Assembly (NCBI GenBank): GCA_036872755.1 | Contig: JAVHNS010000006.1 | Span: 1,922,001 to 1,986,000 of the forward strand | Length of the DNA: 64,000 nucleotides | Reading direction: 5' to 3' | Origin: Orbilia blumenaviensis | Lineage: Eukaryota > Ascomycota > Orbiliomycetes > Orbiliales > Orbiliaceae | Shown: positions 43,082-57,555 of the stretch, piece by piece | Numbering within the stretch: position 1 is the first letter of the stretch | Layout: every line of letters begins with the position of its first letter | Position numbers and translations under genes: made by a program | Notes under the pieces: generated by a model | Database searches by the model: none | Seen by the model: only the letters and a program-made list of their open reading frames with translations | What the model was told of the DNA's origin: nothing

Positions 43082-45513
43082 ATGCAGGAGAAGGTCACAG
43101 ACAAAATCAAGGCTCTTCCCAAAGATGCCACCTACTTTTCCCTCGAATTCTTCCCTCCAAAGACACCGGCGGTATGTATATATCCCCCCCTCGCTTCCCT
43201 TATCACCCCTCCACTATCTATCTATCTATATATCCCCCACTACCTACCCACCTATCCACAAAAAAACTATACATAAATGTAACTAACTAACACTGAACCA
43301 CCACCACCACCAGGGCCTCCAAAACCTCCATGCCCGTCTCGACCGCATGGCCAAAGGCCTCCGTCCCCTCTTCGTAAACGTAACATGGGGCGCCGGCGGC
43401 TCCACAGCCACCAAATCCCTCGAACTCGCCTCCCTCTGCCAATCCCTAGGCCTGACCACCGTCCTCCACCTAACCTGCACCAACATGTCCAAATCCGTAC
43501 TCGACGACGCCCTCGAAAACGCAAAACTCATGGGTATCCGTAACGTCCTCGCCCTCCGTGGTGACGAACCGCGACAGCACGAATACCTCGATGTTACGGA
43601 GCAAGTACGCAATGGTACCGGTGAGGATAACAGTGAGTTTGTGTATGCGATTGATCTGGTTAAGTATATTAGAAAACAGTACGGAGAGTACTTTGCCATC
43701 GGGGTGGCGGCTTATCCTGAGGGTTATGCTGAAACCGCGTACCCCATTGCTCAGGATGTAGCCAGGGATTTACCGTATCTTAGGGAGAAAACGGCTGCTG
43801 GTGTGGATTTTATCATGACGCAGTTCTTTTATGATGTTGATGCCTACCTGTCGTTCGAGAAGACGTTACGGAACGATGAGAGTGGTGTGTTTAGGGATAT
43901 TCCGATTATCCCCGGTTTGATGCCTGTGCAGTCATATCAAATCTTCAGACGGACGACAAAGCTATGCAGTGTGAAGGTTCCGGCTGGTATATCCGACAGA
44001 GTCGAATCCGTCAAGGTGGACGATGAGATGGTGAAGGAGAAGGGAATACAGATCCTTACGGAGATGATTGATAAGATCAAAGGTTCTACGGAGACAAGTG
44101 GTGGTTTACCGCGAGGGTTTCATTTCTACACGTTGAATTTGGAGAAGGCGGTGGCTTTTATCGTTGAGAGGTGTAATCTGATACCTGAACTACCGACTTC
44201 AGATGAAGTTGCTGTGGAGGACGAGGATGATGAAGGACCAGCATTGTTAACGGTAAACGGCGGCGGTGCATCCATCCCAAGAAGGAACCGTAGAACGAGT
44301 TCCATAATCTCGGACCCTCACAACCGTGTCATCGTCGACACTGTCTCCTCAGCCAGAAGCGAACTCCAAGCCGAAGCCGGAGAAGCCGGTGTTCCCAAAA
44401 TCCTCGATCCGGGTAGCCAGGAAGGCAACCTCGCCATATCTGAGGGTGAAGGTTCTCTCGGTCGTGAAGCCACATGGGATGATTTCCCCAACGGCCGTTG
44501 GGGAGACGCAAGATCACCCGGTTAGTGATCACAATTTTCATTAAAACCCCCCCCCCCCCCCCCCCCCCAAACCCCTTGTCAAAAAACATTCCTACGTTGC
44601 TGATATTTAGACCGTATTTTCCAGCTTTCGGCGAAATAGACGGATATGGTGTTTCCCTGCACCGCACTCCTACCGAAGCGCTCAGGCTGTGGGGGAAGCC
44701 CACATCGACAAGGGATATTTCCGACCTGTTCGTCAAGAACGCGAAGGGCGAGTTAGAGGCTATGCCGTGGAGCGAGGATAGTTTGAACCCGGAGTCCTTC
44801 CTGATCACGCAGGAACTGGTGAAGATGAACGATAAAGGTTGGTGGACGGTGGCCAGTCAGCCGGCGGTCAACAGTGCCAAGAGCGATCATCCGACGTTCG
44901 GATGGGGTCCGAAGAACGGATTCGTCTTTCAGAAGGCTTTCGTGGAGTTCTTCATCTTGAACGACGAGTGGGTGGAGCTGAGGAAGAAGCTGGAGACGGA
45001 TGGCAAAGAGGATGTGTCGTTTTATGCGGGTAATAAGGCGGTAAGTGATCTATCTCTTTCCCTCCCCCCCATTTTTTTTTTAAAAAAAAAGAGTTGAGGA
45101 AAGAAATGCTAATGGTAGACAGGGCGAGTTTGCGACCAACATGACTTCAGATTCCTCGTTGAATGCTGTCACTTGGGGAGCCTTCCCCGGTAAGGAAATT
45201 GTCACACCGACGATAATCGAAGAGGTTTCGTTCCGCGCGTGGAGAGTACGTTCCATCCAACCCCCCTTACTAACAATACTCCCGTCCCCCAGTGAAATGG
45301 TACCGGCTCTCCTTTTAAAAATATATATAAGCTAACGGGCCGACACAGGACGAGGCATTCGACATCTGGAGTGAGTGGCAGAGGATATACCCGCTATCCT
45401 CGGCAACATCGAAGCTGCTGGGCGAGCTCAAGAACAAGCTATGGCTGGTAACGATCATACACCATGACTTTGTAAACGCGGATGGACTGTGGAAGGACAT
45501 TCTGGGGTTATAG
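43082..45513 (+). CDS. Methylenetetrahydrofolate reductase
   Basis: There are five exons, 43082-43171, 43314-44520, 44625-45040, 45123-45245 and 45349-45513; the product is 666 aa. The N-terminal TIM-barrel catalytic domain shows FSLEFFPPKT, FVNVTWGAGGST, LHLTCTNMS, ALRGDEPR, IGVAAYPEGY, FIMTQFFYD and IPIIPGLMPV. The C-terminal eukaryotic regulatory domain runs from FGEIDGYGVSLHRTPTEALR to FVNADGLWKDI. The enzyme makes 5-methyl-THF from 5,10-methylene-THF for methionine synthesis. Between the domains (about 320-430) lies a long acidic and Ser-rich linker, where phosphorylation-based control would be expected. Intron 2 contains a 22-C run (44547-44568). The fungus could hold a second MTHFR, as yeasts do; I cannot say which of the two this is. 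Confidence 0.94.
44547..44568. repeat. Poly-C run (22) inside MTHFR intron 2
   Basis: An uninterrupted 22-C homopolymer about 25 bp after the 5' splice site. It is the second long poly-C run of the window and is prone to length error. Confidence 0.9.
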
Positions 45514-45912
45514 AGAGAGCCTTTAGATGGCCTTCTTTTTTTTATTATCGTTACTTTTTTTTTTTATTTATACTTGTGTAATACAGGCATTGCATCTGAA
45601 GGGCGTTTGAGAATATTTTGGACAGAAAGTGTATGTGCGTACCCAGGTACATTAACCTATTGAATAGGATAGTTTACTAGTGGTGATCATTCTACTATAC
45701 CATTCTGCTGGTGGAGATTCCTTTTTTTTTTTTTTTCTTTGTTTCTTTAATTAGTATTTCACTCGAGGGTATGTCTTAACCATAAGCACCCTGTGTATGT
45801 ACATACATCGGACCGCGATGTAGTCTGTAATGCATCCATCTCTATCGTACAACTCCCCCTCCCTCCAATCTATGCGAATTCAATAATACTACCATCCCCA
45901 AAAAAAACCACA
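45514..45912. other. Convergent 3' region
   Basis: T-rich sequence between the MTHFR and ISA2-like stop codons. No gene is seen. Confidence 0.5.
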
Positions 45913-46503
45913 TCAAAACTTAACATCAAAACTAGTACCACACCCACAACTACTAGTCGCCGCGGGATTATCCACAATCTTAAACTGACTGCCAATCAAC
46001 GCCGTCTCATAGTCCACTTTACTACCGTTCAGCAATTCCAGACTGGGTAGATCCATAACCACCTTCGCACCGGTGGTTTCTTCCTCGAATACCGTGTCTT
46101 CCTCCGGATCGATGTCGTCGGTTAGGGACATTGTGTATTGAAACCCATGGCAGCCGCCGGATTCGACGAGGACGCGGAGGGCTGATGTTGTTGTTGTTGC
46201 TGTTGTTGTGTTTTTTTGTTGGTTTTGGTTTTGAGTTTTTGAGGGTTCGGAGCGGAGGATTTGGGATAGACGAGCTGATGCGGCGGGGGTTATGGAGATT
46301 GTGAGCGGGTTGCCGTCGGCGTCGGATTGGGGGTTGTGGATTTGGAGATGGAGGGGTTGGTGGGTGTGGAAGCTTGAGCTTGCGGGTTGTATTAACCGCT
46401 GTGACGGTACTCGTGATTGCGCTTGAAGCCGACGGGTGGCTCGGAGTAGATGAGGCTGTAGTTGCAGCTGTAGGCGTCTGGTGAAGGCTGCTGTGGATGC
46501 CAT
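45913..46503 (-). CDS. Mitochondrial iron-sulfur assembly protein, ISA2-like
   Basis: This is a single exon of 196 aa. Residues 1-50 are rich in Arg, Gln and Ser and lack acids, consistent with a mitochondrial presequence. The A-type scaffold domain covers about 66-196 with the three conserved cysteines C118 (ESGGCHGFQY), C186 and C188 (CGCG). Residues 88-107 form a Gln/Asn/Thr-rich insertion inside the domain. A-type proteins help mature mitochondrial [4Fe-4S] enzymes such as aconitase; the SGGCHGFQY form is closer to ISA2 than ISA1. Together with the ferredoxin at 7.4 kb it is the second Fe-S biogenesis gene of the window, though the two are 38 kb apart. Confidence 0.9.
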   Translation of the reverse strand: MASTAAFTRRLQLQLQPHLLRATRRLQAQSRVPSQRLIQPASSSFHTHQPLHLQIHNPQSDADGNPLTISITPAASARLSQILRSEPSKTQNQNQQKNTTTATTTTSALRVLVESGGCHGFQYTMSLTDDIDPEEDTVFEEETTGAKVVMDLPSLELLNGSKVDYETALIGSQFKIVDNPAATSSCGCGTSFDVKF

Positions 46504-47021
46504 TATTATTTTTTATTTTTTTATTTTTATTTTTGATGGAAGGGGCTCTGCGGCTACCCGTCGGGGTATGGCTATCGCATGTCGGGTGGATATTATAGTT
46601 ATAAGCTTTTTTTTTTTTATGGGTTGGGTTGTGATGGGAGACCAGGATCGGGTTTTTCTGGAGTTTGGATAAAGATAAACCAATTTATAAGCAGAAAGGT
46701 CGTCGTCTCGAGCCGCGGTTCGGCCGGTTAGCTGCTGCTGCTGCTTGTTTAGCTCAAGTAGTTAGTCTAGTCGGCTTTTAACGAGAGATCTGATAGTTAA
46801 CCTGCATTATCTTATGGATGGATGGCAGGCAAAGGCGAAAGCTAGGTGGGTTGGGTAGCTAGGTATATAAACCGTGCGTCATCCCCCTTCCTCAATTCCT
46901 CATCTCTTTTATTTCTTTATTATAGAGTAACTTCTTCGATTCCGACAACCATAGGTCCACACTATCGCTTTCTGTGATAGTAAAATACAGAATTTTAAAT
47001 AAAGTAGTGAGTGGGGAAAAA
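46504..47021. promoter_or_regulatory. Divergent promoter between ISA2-like and NADH pyrophosphatase genes
   Basis: A 518-bp shared upstream region. TATATAA at 46864-46870 lies about 150 bp before the pyrophosphatase start codon. A GCTGCTGCTGCTGCTT microsatellite occurs near 46731. Confidence 0.4.
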
Positions 47022-48558
<1,537 letters not shown>

Positions 48559-49174
48559 CGCCTCCCCTTTATATATACCAATATCAAATCAGTCTGCTAA
48601 CTAGGTGGATGTGTATATACGATACCAGTATATCAACCTTGATATACTATACCTTAGACACGTGCCAGTTTAGAAGCTAGAATCAAACGAAGTCTCGCAT
48701 ACATATGAAAAGAAAAAAACCATTGGACAACCCGTCGCGCCAAGCGGGTGGCTTCATGCATGAAAATACTTTAATTGGGCAGTAGTTAGAGGGGGTGGAG
48801 TGGTGCTGCTGGTATCCGAAATGTTGGATTTTTAAGGATGAGTCGACGGGAAAATATCGAGGCTGAGTCAGCCCTTCCTCCCTCCCTCCCTCCCTGAGCT
48901 GTTACTCTATTCTCTGGCATTGCATTGCATAACATAACATGACGGCCTTATAATTCAGGATCCAGGCACCTATTGCATGGATTATGTATGACACCTCGTT
49001 CCGGTGACTAGGGGATATCCATCCATACCTACATACAACGTGGCCTTATTTAGTACTTTACTAAGTAGTTACCTAAACTATATATAAGCTCCCCGCGACC
49101 TTATATCTAATTCTCGTGGAACAATACACCCTCTCTGACTAAACCCCATACCGAAACGGCAACCCCCCCAAAAA
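48559..49174. other. Intergenic region before the large F-box-like gene
   Basis: Contains a CCTCCCTCCCTCCCTC tract near 48879 and a TATATATAAG box at about 49078-49087, about 90 bp before the next start codon. No gene is seen. Confidence 0.45.
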
Positions 49175-51520
49175 ATGCAACAAGACAACACCACTACCAC
49201 CAAGAATAATAACGATAATGAACCCGAACCCCTCGGCCTCCACTCCCTCCCCAATGAGATCTGGTACCTAATGCTCACATTCCTGACCGACAAGAAAGAC
49301 AAATTCAACTTCGTAAGATGTTCAAAATACTATTACTTCCTATCATTCCCGCTGAGGGTCCGCGGGATCAGGTTTCCGAGGGATCTTGAACGGGTCGAGT
49401 GGGTGATTAGCCTGTTTTTTGGTGATGATGGTAGAAAGAAGGAAGGGTTATTGGCGCCTGTTCGGCATTGTGTCAGGTACTTACCTTCTATGTTGATATA
49501 TATATATATATATATACACCCAGGTTATATAACTAGGCACTAATACATAAAATCATTAAAAAAAAAAAACAGATCCATAACCATCGATGTATGGAACATA
49601 GTCGACGTCCCCGACTTCCTCCCCTACGCCGCAAGATTCTCACCACTACCACCATCGTCCTCAAATATAACATCCCTAAAAATCTCCATTTATTACACAG
49701 CCTACTTCGAATACAACCTCTTCGCCGGCCTGCCCCCGCTCTTCAAATCCACACTCCCGTTCTACGACAACCTAACCTACCTGGACATCGAATTGGTCGG
49801 CATGACCAGGATCAATGGCCATCCGAGGAGAAGCCGTTATCTTGATGGCCCCGGGCGGACTTGCTGGATGTTTGATGATGCTTCTGACGAAATGTGGGAT
49901 ATACCAGAATCAGACTCCGATTCCTCGATTATCATGTTTTCCACCCAAGAAGGAGAACAACAAGGAGAGGAAGAAGAAGAAGAAGAAGAAGAAGAAGAAG
50001 GAGAAGGAGGTGCCGATAGAGCTCACCGACCACCACGAATCCGCACGATAAAACCAGAGCCCACCCTCTCAGAACTCCACGACTACAGACTATCACGGCT
50101 ATCACCCAAAGAACGACCCATAATCGGCCCTTTCATCTTCAACAAGGATTATACATATCTGATCTCAGACACCGTCCATCTCCCAAAAGCACTTCGAACT
50201 TTCAGATTCCGCACCGGGGGGTTATGGCATCATTCATTCCTCATCCCGATAAAATTATGCGATTCTATCGAATCGTTGGCATTGGAGGGTGTAGACCCTT
50301 CATCTTTCTGGAAAGATTCCAATGAAAAAAAAGTAGAGGAAGAGGAAGAAGAACAAGAGAAACCACCGGCATTCTGGGGGGAGGAACCACCGGTATTCCC
50401 CAGAATAACCTCACTAACCCTCTCCCTCTTCGACAGAGCCAAAAACCTGGACTCCACCTTTTCAATCCTTTTCCCAAATATCACCTTGTTAAAAATAATA
50501 ATAACAACAAACGAATTCGCACGCCTCCCAGATATATGGATAACGGATCTTCCCGACTTTCGGTATCTAAAACATTTGTATATGCCATGGCCGTTAAACA
50601 ATTACGAATCTGCCGGTATGAAAATAAAGGATATGAGCCCTGAGATCGAAGAGTGGCTTGGTGGCGGCGAGGAATGGAGGGGGAGGAGGGGGAAGCTGCC
50701 GGCTCTAACAACCATCAAGTTGAAGGGACCTCTGGAGATTGAGCGATCGACCGAAAGATTCGTGGAAAAGGAAGCATGCTGCACCATATCACGCATTCCA
50801 AAATCCAACTTCAACTCCAAAACCGAGGATAATAATGATAATAATAATGAAACCGGAATCTCCCTATCCTGGACCGGCGACCTCATACCCCCAAAAGATC
50901 CAGATGGTCTCGATGATTATTCAGGCTACTCCTCGGAGGCATCAGATACACAAGAAGGAAACACCGCATTCCAACCCTTTACAAACCATGTAGCTGAAGG
51001 AGAAGACAGTGATGACGTAGCCGACACAGATAACGACGCAGTATCCTCCTCCCCATCTTCAGACGAAGATGATAACAAATACACCCGAAAATACAACCCC
51101 CTTCCGCGCATAACCAACAACCCGCAAGCACCATACCCAAATTGGGGACCCTCACAAATCGAAGAAGACGAAGACGAAGAAGAGAGAGAAAGAGAAAGAG
51201 AAAGAGAAAGAGAACAAAGAGAAGACGACATCTACCCCGAAGACCCAACCGAATACATCCCACTCAGCCAACCGGACGACGACGACACCCAACAGACCAT
51301 AGACGACTATGAGTCAAAAATGGAAATGCAACCGGAGTTGGACGTTTCTTGTAATAATCCCTATCGTACGCAGTATGAAGAACAGGAGGAGTATGACGAA
51401 TATTACGAAGGCGAAGACGAACGAATTGGGGACCAAATTGAGGGGGGGCAGCTTAATTCGCAGCATCTACGGCTAGATTCCCAGGGGTATCCAATCTACC
51501 CTGGTAGCTCTTATAATTAA
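49175..51520 (+). CDS. Large F-box-like protein with acidic low-complexity regions
   Basis: There are two exons, 49175-49476 and 49573-51520, with a 96-bp intron containing (TA)n; the product is 749 aa. An F-box-like segment lies at residues ~26-60 (HSLPNEIWYLMLTFL...KFNFVRCSKYYY). The middle looks like irregular beta/alpha repeats with leucine-rich stretches (SLALEGV, ITSLTLSLF), as in many fungal F-box proteins. There is a poly-Glu run encoded near 49962-50004, and an (ER)n-like run followed by a strongly acidic C-terminus. It does not carry the WHRRR block of the tandem F-box genes at 8.7-14.9 kb, so it is a separate family. The substrate is unknown. Confidence 0.7.
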
Positions 51521-51620
51521 CCATGCAAGGTAGAAGAGAGAAAGAAATCGAAGGGAAATGGTGCTAGTACATTTATCTATATCTTCAATGAAACCCCCCC
51601 CCCAAAAAAAAAAAAAAAAA

Positions 51621-51651
<31 letters not shown>

Positions 51652-52292
51652 TCTAAAGGAAAAACTCCCCATTCTAGTAACTTTCTTACAGGAATCTGCT
51701 TGAGTACATGTAATGCATGCAGTATGTATAAATAAACGGTTGATAGTACAGATAGTCCCTCCTCCTCCCACATGACCCTTTTCCCAATTAATTAAATAAC
51801 CCGTTTTATCAAAACCAAGCCCTAAGGAAGGAAAGAAGAAGAAAGAAAGATAGAGAAGAGAAAAACGCCGGCGCCATAAAGCTTACAAGCTTATATTTTA
51901 AGAAAACAAAAAAAAAAGCGACCAAGGCTAAGCTTGCAGAGGTGCAATAGTGTAATAACAGACTCCAAAACAGGCCGAGCGTTCTAATTCCACATGCATG
52001 CCGTATACAAAGGAAAAACACAAAATATGATGGTTTTGGTGGTGGGTGGTGGGTGGTGGTAGTGATATTAAAAAGCCATTATGAAAAAAACAAAAAACTC
52101 CCCATCCAGACGCCATTAACCCACCCCCCTTCCTCGCCCTCGCATGATCTTTTTTTTTGTTCGGTTCAGTAAAAGCAAAAAACCTCAATGAAAAACGTGT
52201 GCTTGTAAAGTAGTATTAATGGAAAGGTATTATATACCCGACCCCTTCCGCATCTTTCAGCGATCAAGAGCCATCAAGTATGAATGCTGGAT
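51521..52292. other. Convergent 3' region with microsatellites
   Basis: Holds C7-A22 and (GAA)n tracts at 51594-51650 and purine-rich stretches. No gene is seen. Confidence 0.5.
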
Positions 52293-55200
52293 CTACTGCG
52301 TCGCCGCGGCTGCCTCCTCCTCCGCCTCCCGCACTAAACTCTTCCTCGCCATATCTTCTGGGAAGCCGCACACATTGATCAAATAGTCCAACCTACGCAC
52401 TCCAATTAGCCAAAGTTCTCATACACACAAACTTCAACGGTATATGCATTGTATACTCACTTAGCCTCGTAAACGTGCGCCGTTTTCACCTCCTCGTACT
52501 TCTTCTCCACGCTCTTCATAACCTCCTCCCTCTTCCTCTTGTTCACCGTCTTAACCCTTAGCTGGAACACAGCGCTGACGGGTCTATGATCCGAAGTATG
52601 CACCTCATGTCTCCTATAATCGATCTGCCTGATCCTGCCCAAACCCCGATACAAAATACGATCACACCAACTCGGCATCCGCCTTTTCTCAGAAGTATCA
52701 AAGGTATCCGTCCCCACATCATATTTATACGTCGGTGCAAAAGTAATCGGCGCCTCGTTGAAAGACCTCAGCCGGAACCCAGGGTTTCGCTTACGCTCCA
52801 TAAGGAGCTGATCCCGTTCAAGGAGTTTCTCGTGGTCGTTGTGCTTAATCGTATTGATGACGCTATCGCGGTGCTGATGGTCGATACGGTAGTTGAGATC
52901 ACCGTTTAGAACACAAATTTCGTGATCCAGAATACGACTGCCATCACCGCCGCCAACGAAGGAGAAGGCGCGGATGCTGGCGTCGGTTTCGACAGAAAGG
53001 TTGTTCGCCTCCAAGATATCCGCAATATCATTGTTACGACTCCGAGTGCCGGATTGACCAGCCGCCAGATGGCAATTGACGAAACAGAGCGAGCTGTCGT
53101 CAAGGAAGAAACGGGTCACGAGGGCACCCTTGTTGCCGTGAATACCTCCCAAGCCAGTCTTGACAGTACAAGCTCCGAAATTTCGGATATTTAAACGCTC
53201 CTCAGCCTTCACAAATATGCAAGTGAACAGACCAACCATGTTTGCGGAATGCAAATGTTGGTATTTGACCTCGCCCTGCATAAACTTGTCGATGCAGTCA
53301 CCCAAGTATTCCTGCCAGACCCTGTATTGCCGGCTCATGTGCTCCTGGACGCCGGCATTGAGATGCTTCTCGGACTTTTTGCCCTTGAAAAGGGATTCTA
53401 AGAATAATATTAGCTCCGGATGGTACAAATCAATAAATCGCTACTTACTGGCAGTCAGCTTCTTGTTCTCAAGGTCGACGAGCTCCTGGAAGCCAAAGAC
53501 AATGATATCGGGATCTGTGTCGCACGAGCTCAAAACATTCGCAATGAACTTGTCGTCGTCGCGGTAGCTCCTAAGGTCATACGGCTTAGAAGCACCAGCG
53601 TTCCATGTACAAACTAACGCCTTGAGCTGCCTGAAATCGCAAAAGTCGATATCCCGTCTTTGCATCTCATCCTCTGCAGAAACCCCCCTTAAATTAGCGA
53701 GCCACTCACAATTTCCAAACCCTCGTTTTAAACTTACCGAGCCAGTCGTCTTCCATCATCCCGTCCCATACCCTGATAACCATCTCCGAGCTCAACGATG
53801 CGACTTGTAGCCGATCAATCTTCCAAATGCTACTTCGGTCCACAATCAACTCTGTCACCGGCTTTTCGTGCGCCTTCCAGTCTTTGATAACTTTCCACGG
53901 TTTCGAGCTGACATCGTACACATATATCATCCCTGTCTGGTACCCAGCCCACAAATAATCCCCAACTCCGGACATGGTATTGATCTTGTAAAGGCTCACG
54001 CTTACCACCTCCAAGCACGTCAGCATCGACCTTGAGTAAATCGACACTTTCCCATCGCTATGCCCGAAGAACACCTTGTCCGGTTCCGAGTTCACCAAAG
54101 CTCCGGAAGTAATCTCTCCGACGTGTCTTAGCGGTGCAATTGGCCTGTCCACCAGATGGAAACCAACTCCGGGGTCGGCACTAGGCTGGTACACCATCAC
54201 ATCTCGCCCAGTCGCAAGCCATAGCTGCGATCCAGCGACTAGCGAATGGGTGTGACCAGCCTTGACTCTGAAAGTCCTGGGCGTACCCCGCAAGTTCGGC
54301 TCCTTCGTTACGGGGTCTGGCGGCCAAACTTGTAGCTTCCCACTATCGTCCAAGCTCCATAATTCGTAGCCATGTCGGTGGATCTTTACGATTTCACGTT
54401 TAGTATGCGCACTGGAACGGGATTCCACAAGCCGGCGGGATCGGATGTCGATTTCCATCAATTCGCCGAATTGGTTACCTAGCCAAAGAACCGAGCCTTC
54501 AGTGCTGATGTCAGCCGAAGGTTTGAAAGCGATGGCGGTAATCCTAGTAGTTTCGCCGTGGTTGAGAGCCATTATTTGTTCGCCAGTTCGGAGGTTCCAG
54601 ACAGTCGTAACGTGGGAAGTGGTACAGACGTATTGTCCGCAGACGTCGAAGAGCTTAACATCATTTTTGCAGAAAATCTGGGATGGTCCTGATTTGAAAA
54701 CTGGTCGTCGGCGATTGGCGCCGGTTGAGTCGGGATATTCGTTGTTATCGGAGGAGGATGGAGCTCCAGGGTCTGAATCGTCGTCATCGTCTCTCGTATA
54801 AGTCGTTGTCGCAGTTCTCGTTGTCATGGTAGTCGTGGTCGAGCTGATTGACGCACTACGAGTGGATGCCAGCGATGAAGGTTGGTGCATAGCGGCGACA
54901 TCCATTGAATGGCTATGGATATGGCTGGTCGAAGCTCGAGCTGGACTAGAGGCCTTGAGGTTCGATTGTATCCTTTTCGGAGGCGGTGGCATTTTAAGAA
55001 GCTCGTTAGGGTCAACATTTGGAGATGCTATCAACGATGGTTTCGGTGGGGATGAGCTACGGCCCCGGTTGGCCATCGGCCGTCCAGCATCCATAGATGG
55101 GCGAGGTGGTAGCGAAGGTCGAAACTCTGTAGCTACAACACCATCTGACCGGGATCTTTCCTGGGGAATTGAAGCTCTCGATATATCCCTAGGCGACGGT

Positions 55201-56340
55201 TGGGGAGGTGCGAACGAAGGTTTCGGTGCTGTCGGCCTGGTAACCGGAGGCGGGGGCGGAGGAGGCAGCTTAGCTCGTTTTTCAGCAGGTGCAGGTGGTG
55301 GTGGTGGTGGATTCGAGAATGGCGAGTAGCCTTCGAACTGCTTTGACAGCCGGCTTGTAGGAATAGGAATTGGTACGTCCGCGGAAGCTTCATCTTCGCT
55401 AGGAGGAGTGCTGAACGGCGACAACCGTTCGTCTTCGCTACAGACTGACGCCGCCTTGCTTCGAGTGCCATTTGTCTTGACTGATAATCTAGCTGGTGGA
55501 GGCGGTGGCGCAGGAGCTTGTCTTGGTTCCTGAACAGGCTCGGTGCTCGACCTGGCCAACAGCGATTCCCGGGACCTGGCGGGTCGTGGAGGTGGTATCG
55601 GAGCTAGAGGTTCGCTGGTCGAGCCGTTTCTCCTAGCATTTAAAGCACTGGGTGTCGGATAGTCTCGTAAAGCTTGCATCGTCTGGCTCAACGGAGCCTT
55701 TTTCTGCGATATACTGAATTCCGTTCCTGTAGATTCCTGTGCAAAATAGCCATCTGGTTTTGCAGCTAACGACTTCGGCCGGGGTGCTACCGGCGGCGGA
55801 GGCGTCCTGGAAGGAGACGGATTTTTGGATCCCCGGGGAGAAGGGACGGGTGGTACACCTGGAGCGCCATGGGTCAAAGGTTGTTTTGGTGGCGATTTCG
55901 GGGATTCGACGGTGACAGTCGGCGGAACGGCGGATTTGAAACCAGCAATTGACAGGGGACGAGCCCTCGGAACGGGTGCCTTGAGGGTGGTATCCGGTCT
56001 TGAAGGAACAGCCGGCTTTTCGGAGTCCCTACGAATGTCCACTGAAGGTCGGCCGGTTCTCGTCTCCTGCACCACTTGAGCTGTCTGGTCGAACCTGGAC
56101 CGCAGGGGAGTTTCGACGACGGGTGTCGAAGCACCAGAGTCTCGAGCTAGGGGAGTTGTGGGGCTTGAGGTAGACGGGCTGTTGACGTTTATGGATTCGA
56201 AACGAGAGCGCAGGCTTGATACGGACTTCTACAAGGAAAACGAAAAGCGTAAGCAGGAAAAGGTCAGCATCTCACCCAGACGATATATCAGCCGGGATAT
56301 TTGGAGAGAAAGCCAGCCGTACCTGAGGTGAATCGTCCAT
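52293..56340 (-). CDS. Beta-propeller/inositol-polyphosphate 5-phosphatase fusion protein
   Basis: There are five exons, 56340-56323, 56228-53738, 53673-53449, 53397-52461 and 52392-52293, with introns of 94, 64, 51 and 68 bp; the product is 1256 aa. Residues 1-510 are Pro/Ser-rich and probably disordered, with many PPPPP and PxxP stretches. A WD40-like beta-propeller follows at about 515-837 (VTTVWNLRTGEQ, LWLGNQFGEL, VIRVWDG). The 5-phosphatase domain covers about 853-1195 with FGFQELVDLE, GNKGALVTRF, CVLNGDLNYRID, PSWCDRILYRG and TSDHRPVSAVF, so the catalytic set is complete. It should remove the 5-phosphate from PI(4,5)P2 or related lipids. Propeller-phosphatase order resembles plant 5PTase12-14. 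The protein lacks a Sac1 domain, unlike yeast synaptojanins. Confidence 0.92.
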
Positions 56341-56756
56341 GATGGCGGTGGATATGAACGGAACAGTAACATCTACAAGGAAAGAGAGTCGTCTATGCTA
56401 TTGGGAGATTCCACGATGGCAGGTAGCAAAGGTGGCAGTAATGGTTGTTGTCGTGGCTAATTGTTGTAGTAATTTTGAAATAGTTCGATGACGTGAATTG
56501 GATAAATTGGGGGGGACCCGGTTAACTATAGATTTCCGTTGAGAGAGCGAGAGGATAGTCGAAGCGTGGGAGAGTTGATAGGAGAAGTTATGCCCCGGTT
56601 TTCTTTCCTCCTACAGACCAGCTGAGTAATTCTGAGACGGCGACGACGAAGAAGATGATGATAATGATAATGATGATGGCGATGCTGACGGCAAGAATGA
56701 GAAGAGACGAAGAGAGAAGAGAAAAGAGGGAAAAAAAGGAGGTATTAGATTATATT

Positions 56757-56774
56757 ACTAGTAGTAGTAGTAGT

Positions 56775-56806
<32 letters not shown>

Positions 56807-56815
56807 TAGTAGTAG
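56757..56815. repeat. Compound trinucleotide microsatellite (TAG)n(CAG)n
   Basis: A TAG run changes into at least eight CAG units and back to AGTAG units. It lies upstream of the phosphatase gene, outside its coding sequence. Confidence 0.9.
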
Positions 56816-57523
56816 GTGGGTACTAAGGAAGTGTATTGGTTGGTGGTTGTCGTAATTAAGGTGTGCGTGTGTTTCGCTAGATCAAAGGATATGGTGGATC
56901 CCAAAACAACCCCAACCAGACAGAAGGAAATAAAAAATAGAAAGAAAAACAAGGATATTACTAAGAATAAGAAACAGTAAAGCCGGTCGGAGTTATTGTC
57001 GGAAAAGAGAGAATGCGCATGCGTGTTAATATTTGTGCGCGTACGTGCGTGTGAATTCGAAATGAGGCGGAAGAAGAAGAAGAGGAGGAAGAAAAGAACG
57101 AAAAAGAAGCAATAGTATTAGGGCGAACGACAACCAGGAGAAGAAGGCGGCAAAGCTAAAATTAATATTAGTTAGGGGGAAAGGAAGAAAAAAAAGTTGC
57201 TGATCAGGAGCAGGAGCAGGAATCGAAGGTCGTGCCAGTCCAGGTCAAAGCGAGATCGATCAGGAATGCATCCGCTGGTAGCTTTGCTTGGGTGCTTGGG
57301 TGAGGCTAGCCGGAAACGAGTCTTCAGATCGGGAAGGATCGATACCGCTGGCATGTAAGCAGCAAGTAGGTATTTGGCACCACTTACGGAGAGTACTAGT
57401 TACTGCCTGATATCAGCAGGAGGAAGTAGTGTGAGGTTGCAACGTTGAAGTCAATATAATGGATGTTGAAGTTGAAGTTGATGATGTCGGATCAAAGGAT
57501 AGACGGGATAGGATGAAGGAAGA

Positions 57524-57555
57524 AAGAAGAAGAAGAAGAAGAAGAAGAAGAAGAA
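57524..57555. repeat. (AAG)n microsatellite
   Basis: About ten AAG/GAA units in non-coding sequence upstream of the phosphatase gene. Confidence 0.9.
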
